NCBI GenBank assembly: GCA_046294815.1
Contig: JBKBOJ010000068.1
Coordinates: 1 to 16,668 of the forward strand
DNA from: Pelomonas sp046294815
Lineage (GTDB): Bacteria; Pseudomonadota; Gammaproteobacteria; Burkholderiales; Burkholderiaceae_C
Direction of reading: 5' to 3'
Length of the DNA stretch: 16,668 nucleotides
The notes under the pieces are model-generated. The model worked only from the letters and a program-made list of their open reading frames with translations, made no database searches and had not been told where the DNA came from. Shown here one piece after another: positions 13,956-16,668 of the stretch. The stretch's first letter is position 1; every line of letters starts with the position of its first letter. Position numbers and translations under genes: made by a program.

Positions 13956-14438
13956 ATGAGTTCCGACGCGCTGGACCGCTACCACATCGCCATCTTGGCC
14001 GAGCTGCAGCGCGACGCGCGCCAGTCCAACGCCGAGCTGGCGCAGCGCGTGGGCCTGTCGGCCGCGCCCACCTGGCGGCGGGTGAAATGGCTGGAGGAGC
14101 AGGGCTACATCACCGGCTATCGCGCCGAGATCGACCGCCGCAAAATCGGGCTGGGCGTGCTGGCCTTCGTGCGCGTGGATGCCGAGCGCAGCGCCGCCTC
14201 GGCCACGCAGGCACTGGAGGACGCCATCCGCAGCCTGCCCGAGGTGGTGGCCTGCCACTACATCTCCGGCACCGGCACCTTCGAGCTGCAGGTGATGGCC
14301 ACCGACCTCGATGCCTTCTCGCGCTTTTCCATCAACACCCTGCTGAAGCTGCCCAACGTGAAAGACATCCACACCAGCTTCTCTCTCGGCGAGGTGAAGG
14401 CCAGCGGGCTGCTGCCGCTGGGCCACCTGAGCAGCTGA
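13956..14438 (+). CDS. Lrp/AsnC family transcriptional regulator
   Basis: A 160-residue regulator with an N-terminal winged helix-turn-helix (about 5-62: DRYHIAILAELQRDARQSN, then LSAAPTWRRVKWLEEQG as recognition helix) and a C-terminal ligand-sensing RAM domain (about 68-150, with YISGTGTFELQVMA). The family forms octamers or hexadecamers of dimers that bind amino acids and wrap DNA. The divergent arrangement with indolepyruvate ferredoxin oxidoreductase is common in Burkholderiales and suggests local control of aromatic amino-acid catabolism, probably with an aromatic amino acid or aryl-pyruvate as effector (inference). The start at 13956 has AAGGG a few bases upstream and gives the canonical N-terminus; an earlier in-frame ATG at 13746 would run through the promoter region. 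Confidence 0.95.
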   Translation: MSSDALDRYHIAILAELQRDARQSNAELAQRVGLSAAPTWRRVKWLEEQGYITGYRAEIDRRKIGLGVLAFVRVDAERSAASATQALEDAIRSLPEVVACHYISGTGTFELQVMATDLDAFSRFSINTLLKLPNVKDIHTSFSLGEVKASGLLPLGHLSS

Positions 14439-14449
14439 GCGGAAACGGT

Positions 14450-14464
14450 TAGGCTGCCGGCATG
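14450..14464 (+). promoter_or_regulatory. Candidate leaderless-type promoter at the diguanylate cyclase start
   Basis: TAGGCT (14450-14455) is followed by GCCGGC and then the ATG at 14462, with no Shine-Dalgarno sequence. A TANNNT hexamer six bases before the start codon fits a promoter whose transcript begins at or next to the ATG. CTGAGC (14427-14432) is a weak -35 at 17-base spacing. A nearly identical arrangement precedes the secreted-protein gene at 15673. Confidence 0.35.
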
Positions 14465-15574
14465 ACGCCCTCCCCCTTCCAACGGCTGGCGACCCTGTGG
14501 CTGGGCACCGACGCGACCCAGCGGCTGCGCGTGCGCCAGACCTCGCTGGCCATGGCGCTGATGGGCTTGTGCGTGCCCCTGCTGCACTACGCGGTGGGCG
14601 TGGCCGGCGACCCACGCGGCCCGCTGCTGTGGCTGTGGACGGCCCTGTCGCTGGGCGGCGTGGTGCTGTTCTATGCCGCCATCCGCAGCGGCTGGTCGCG
14701 GCGCTTTGCCGACCCCTCGCTCACCGCGGCGCAGATCACCTTCGCCATCACGTCCGCTGCGCTGGGTTATGCCCAGGCCGGCCCGCTGCGTGGCGTGGTG
14801 TTTCCGGCGCTGACGCTGATCCTCATGTTCGGCATGTTCCAGCTGCGGGCCCGCAGCGCCTACGGCCTGACCGCCTATGCGCTGGCCTGGTTCGGCGGCG
14901 TGATGACGGTGATGGCGCTGCGCCGGCCGGAGCTGTACCCACCCGCGGTCGAGGTGGGCCATTTCCTGATCCTGAGCTGCATGCTGCCCGCCGTGGCCAT
15001 GCTGACCGCGCGGCTCAGCCGCATCCGTCGGCGCCTGGCCCAGCAGCGCGAGGAGCTGGCCCGTGCGCTGGTGCAACTGCAGGCCATCGCCACCCGCGAC
15101 GAGCTCACCGGCCTGCCCAACCGCCGCCAGATGCAGGCGCTGATGGAGCAGGAGCAGCAGCGCACGCTGCGCCACGGCCACGGCTTCTGCATCGCGCAGC
15201 TGGACCTGGACCACTTCAAGCGTATCAACGACGCCCACGGCCATGCCGCCGGCGACGCCGTGCTGCGCGCCTTCGCCCAGACCGGCCAGGCCGCGCTGCG
15301 CGCCACCGACGTGCTGGCCCGCTGGGGCGGCGAGGAGTTCCTGGTGCTGCTGCCCGACACCGCCATGCCGCCTGCGGTCAGCGGCGTGGAGCGGCTGCGC
15401 GAGCACACCGCTGCGATGCGCGTGGACTTCGGCGGCGCCACCATCACCGTGACCGTCTCGGGCGGCCTCACTGCCTACCGTCCCGGCGAGACGCTGGAGC
15501 AGACGCTCGAACGTGCCGACGGGCTGCTCTACCAGGCCAAGAACGCAGGCCGCAACCGCATCTGCACAGGGTGA
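14462..15574 (+). CDS. Membrane-bound diguanylate cyclase (GGDEF)
   Basis: A 370-residue protein predicted to make cyclic di-GMP from two GTP. The N-terminal half holds about six transmembrane helices (about 29-47, 55-74, 90-107, 109-128, 133-153, 165-185), a compact membrane sensor of no family I recognise. A short coiled coil (about 186-210) leads to a GGDEF domain. Its start motif DELTGLPNRR is at 213-222, the metal-site LDLDHFKRIND at 247-257 and the active-site loop GGEEF at 289-293. An allosteric inhibition site RATD (280-283) lies exactly five residues before GGEEF. Both active site and I-site are intact, so an active, product-inhibited cyclase is expected. There is no EAL or HD-GYP domain. 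It starts 23 bases after the Lrp gene and could share its transcript or use its own promoter. Confidence 0.94.
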   Translation: MTPSPFQRLATLWLGTDATQRLRVRQTSLAMALMGLCVPLLHYAVGVAGDPRGPLLWLWTALSLGGVVLFYAAIRSGWSRRFADPSLTAAQITFAITSAALGYAQAGPLRGVVFPALTLILMFGMFQLRARSAYGLTAYALAWFGGVMTVMALRRPELYPPAVEVGHFLILSCMLPAVAMLTARLSRIRRRLAQQREELARALVQLQAIATRDELTGLPNRRQMQALMEQEQQRTLRHGHGFCIAQLDLDHFKRINDAHGHAAGDAVLRAFAQTGQAALRATDVLARWGGEEFLVLLPDTAMPPAVSGVERLREHTAAMRVDFGGATITVTVSGGLTAYRPGETLEQTLERADGLLYQAKNAGRNRICTG

Positions 15575-15672
15575 TGAGCCCCGCGCCAGGCCTGGCCTGG
15601 ATGGTGATGCAGACCCAGGTGTTCTTCACGCTGTTGCTGCCCCGAGGCGCCGCCGCGCGTAAGCTTGCCGGC

Positions 15673-16296
15673 ATGAAGAAGCGCCTGTTCCTGCTGTCCC
15701 TGCTGCTGCCCGCCCTGGCTTGTGCGGCGCTGCCGGCCGTCCAGTTGCTGGTGGAGCTGCGCTGGGTGGACAGCAACCTGCCCCCCGCGGCCCAGGCCGG
15801 CGTGCGCGACGGCGCGGTCGTCGTCGGCACGGCCGGCACGGTGTCGCCGCGGGGCGCGGGCGTGACGACCACCACCGTGCCCGCCGTCTCGGTGCCGACG
15901 CACCGGCTGCTGGTGCAGAACGGCGAGCGCGCCAGCGCCCGGCTGACCGTGCGCGAGCCGCTGCAATGGCTGGACGCGGTCGTTGAGCTGACGCCCGGCG
16001 GCGCGACGCGGCGCATGCAGGCCAGCCCGCGACAGTCGGAGCGGCAGCCAGCGCAGAGCTTCACGGTGACGCCGTCCTGGGCCGGTGGCCAGACCCCGGT
16101 GCGCGTGACCTTCGACGTCGAGGACGGCGGCAACAGCTTCCAGTCCACGCTGAGCCTGCCCATGTCGCACTGGAAGACCGTGGCCCGCACCGGTGCCGCC
16201 ACCGCAGCGGCCGCGCCGCCCGGCACCGTCAGCAGCCGCGATGCAGCCGGGCAGGCGGAGCGCGAACTGCAGCTGCGCGTGACCCTGCAGCCCTGA
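15673..16296 (+). CDS. Secreted protein of unknown function
   Basis: A 207-residue protein that I do not recognise. MKKRLFLLSLLLPALACAAL is a clear signal peptide with probable cleavage after ACA; a cysteine at about residue 17 sits in LACAA, but the context is not a good lipobox. The mature part begins LPAVQLLVELRWVD. A low-complexity Val/Gly/Thr-rich segment (about 48-75, VVVGTAGTVSPRGAGVTTTT) is followed by beta-prone sequence with RLLVQNGERASARLTVREPLQW and SFTVTPSWAGGQTPVRVTFDVE, suggesting a beta-sandwich periplasmic protein. An in-frame ATG at 15574 overlaps the cyclase stop codon as TGATG, but would put 33 residues before the signal peptide, so 15673 is preferred. It may be functionally linked to the cyclase; no evidence beyond position. 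Confidence 0.75.
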   Translation: MKKRLFLLSLLLPALACAALPAVQLLVELRWVDSNLPPAAQAGVRDGAVVVGTAGTVSPRGAGVTTTTVPAVSVPTHRLLVQNGERASARLTVREPLQWLDAVVELTPGGATRRMQASPRQSERQPAQSFTVTPSWAGGQTPVRVTFDVEDGGNSFQSTLSLPMSHWKTVARTGAATAAAAPPGTVSSRDAAGQAERELQLRVTLQP

Positions 16297-16405
16297 TCGG
16301 CTGCGCGGCCGCCCGACCCGGCCGACGCCGAAAGCGCGAAGTCTTGCGCATCCACAGCGCCCCGGTGCGTGTAACGTGCTGGCCTTTGCATAGCGGACCT
16401 GCCCG

Positions 16406-16668
16406 ATGAAGCTTGCCCTGATCGCCCACGACGGCCGCAAGGAGGCCATGATTGCCCTCGCCGGTGAGTTCCTGCCGCTGCTGCGGCGCTGCACGCTGCT
16501 GGCCACCGGCACCACCGGCGCCCGGCTGGCGGCCGCCCATGGTCTGGAGATCGAGCGCATGCTCAGCGGCCCGCTGGGCGGCGACCTGCAGATCGGCGCG
16601 CGGCTGGCGGTGGGCGAGCTGGACGGCGTAATCTTCCTGCGTGACCCCATGACGCCGCAGCCGCACGA
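16406..16668 (+). CDS. mgsA: Methylglyoxal synthase (partial, C-terminus outside window)
   Basis: The first 87 residues of methylglyoxal synthase, the cytosolic enzyme that converts dihydroxyacetone phosphate to methylglyoxal and phosphate as a glycolytic bypass. The IAHDGRK segment (H8, D9), the phosphate-binding ATGTTG (33-38), the SGPLGGDLQIG loop with catalytic D60, and FLRDPMTPQPH (D80, H87) correspond to the active-site residues of the Escherichia coli enzyme (H19, D20, D71, D91, H98). The family is about 130-150 residues long, so over half the gene is present and no disruption is visible. The start at 16406 gives the normal N-terminus. No good Shine-Dalgarno sequence is seen in the 109-base upstream gap, which otherwise shows nothing clear. 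Confidence 0.93.
   Translation, partial: MKLALIAHDGRKEAMIALAGEFLPLLRRCTLLATGTTGARLAAAHGLEIERMLSGPLGGDLQIGARLAVGELDGVIFLRDPMTPQPH

Noticed and set aside
14497..15672. The upstream part of a 599-residue + strand frame that ends in the secreted protein
   Set aside because: Upstream of 15574 this frame overlaps the diguanylate cyclase gene in another frame and is Arg/Ala/Pro/Gly low-complexity. Only the part from the signal peptide at 15673 looks real.
1..16668. Search for tRNA, rRNA, CRISPR arrays, insertion sequences, phage genes or toxin-antitoxin pairs
   Set aside because: I saw no cloverleaf-like sequence, no regularly spaced repeats, no transposase or integrase motifs and no small paired toxin-antitoxin frames. 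The window reads as core chromosome.

Overview
This window is a GC-rich bacterial chromosome segment with tightly packed genes. It most likely comes from a betaproteobacterium of the order Burkholderiales (Roseateles/Rubrivivax-like). The reasons are the DUF3567 protein (a family I know essentially from betaproteobacteria), a DUF3108 protein, a fused indolepyruvate ferredoxin oxidoreductase divergent from an Lrp regulator, and the overall codon use. I see no rRNA, tRNA, insertion sequence, phage gene or CRISPR array. The genus is inference.

Layout. At 1-604 (-) lies the N-terminal two thirds of a fumarylacetoacetate-hydrolase-like protein, divergent from a DUF3108 protein (637-1542, +). Then come a small DUF3567 protein (1667-1948, +), a large orphan tandem-AAA ATPase (2071-4380, +) and ferredoxin-NADP reductase Fpr (4554-5330, +). 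A minus-strand block follows. It holds a three-gene two-component operon: a LytS-type kinase with a long coiled-coil sensor insert (6649-8085), a small membrane protein (6254-6652) and a LytTR response regulator (5413-6237). It also holds an envelope operon of cytochrome b561 (9409-9948) and two YceI proteins (8860-9396 and 8266-8829), which ends in a clear rho-independent terminator (8222-8245). Next is the 1179-residue fused indolepyruvate ferredoxin oxidoreductase (10201-13740, -), divergent from an Lrp/AsnC regulator (13956-14438, +). The + strand continues with a membrane diguanylate cyclase (14462-15574), an unrecognised secreted protein (15673-16296) and the start of methylglyoxal synthase (16406 to the window end).

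How the parts may work together. The oxidoreductase probably degrades aryl-pyruvates from aromatic amino acids under control of the neighbouring Lrp protein, with four TTTCG repeats in the shared upstream region as candidate operator elements. The kinase, membrane protein and LytTR regulator look like one envelope-sensing unit. A 16-base element (14 of 16 identical) lies upstream of both the kinase operon and the cytochrome b561-YceI operon, which suggests the two may be co-regulated.

Least explained items: the tandem-AAA protein with its roughly 300-residue N-terminal region, the kinase's coiled-coil sensor with its membrane partner, and the FAH-like protein that appears to lack the metal-binding ExE pair. 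No stretch above 300 bases is without a gene. The longest gap is about 250 bases (9949-10200).
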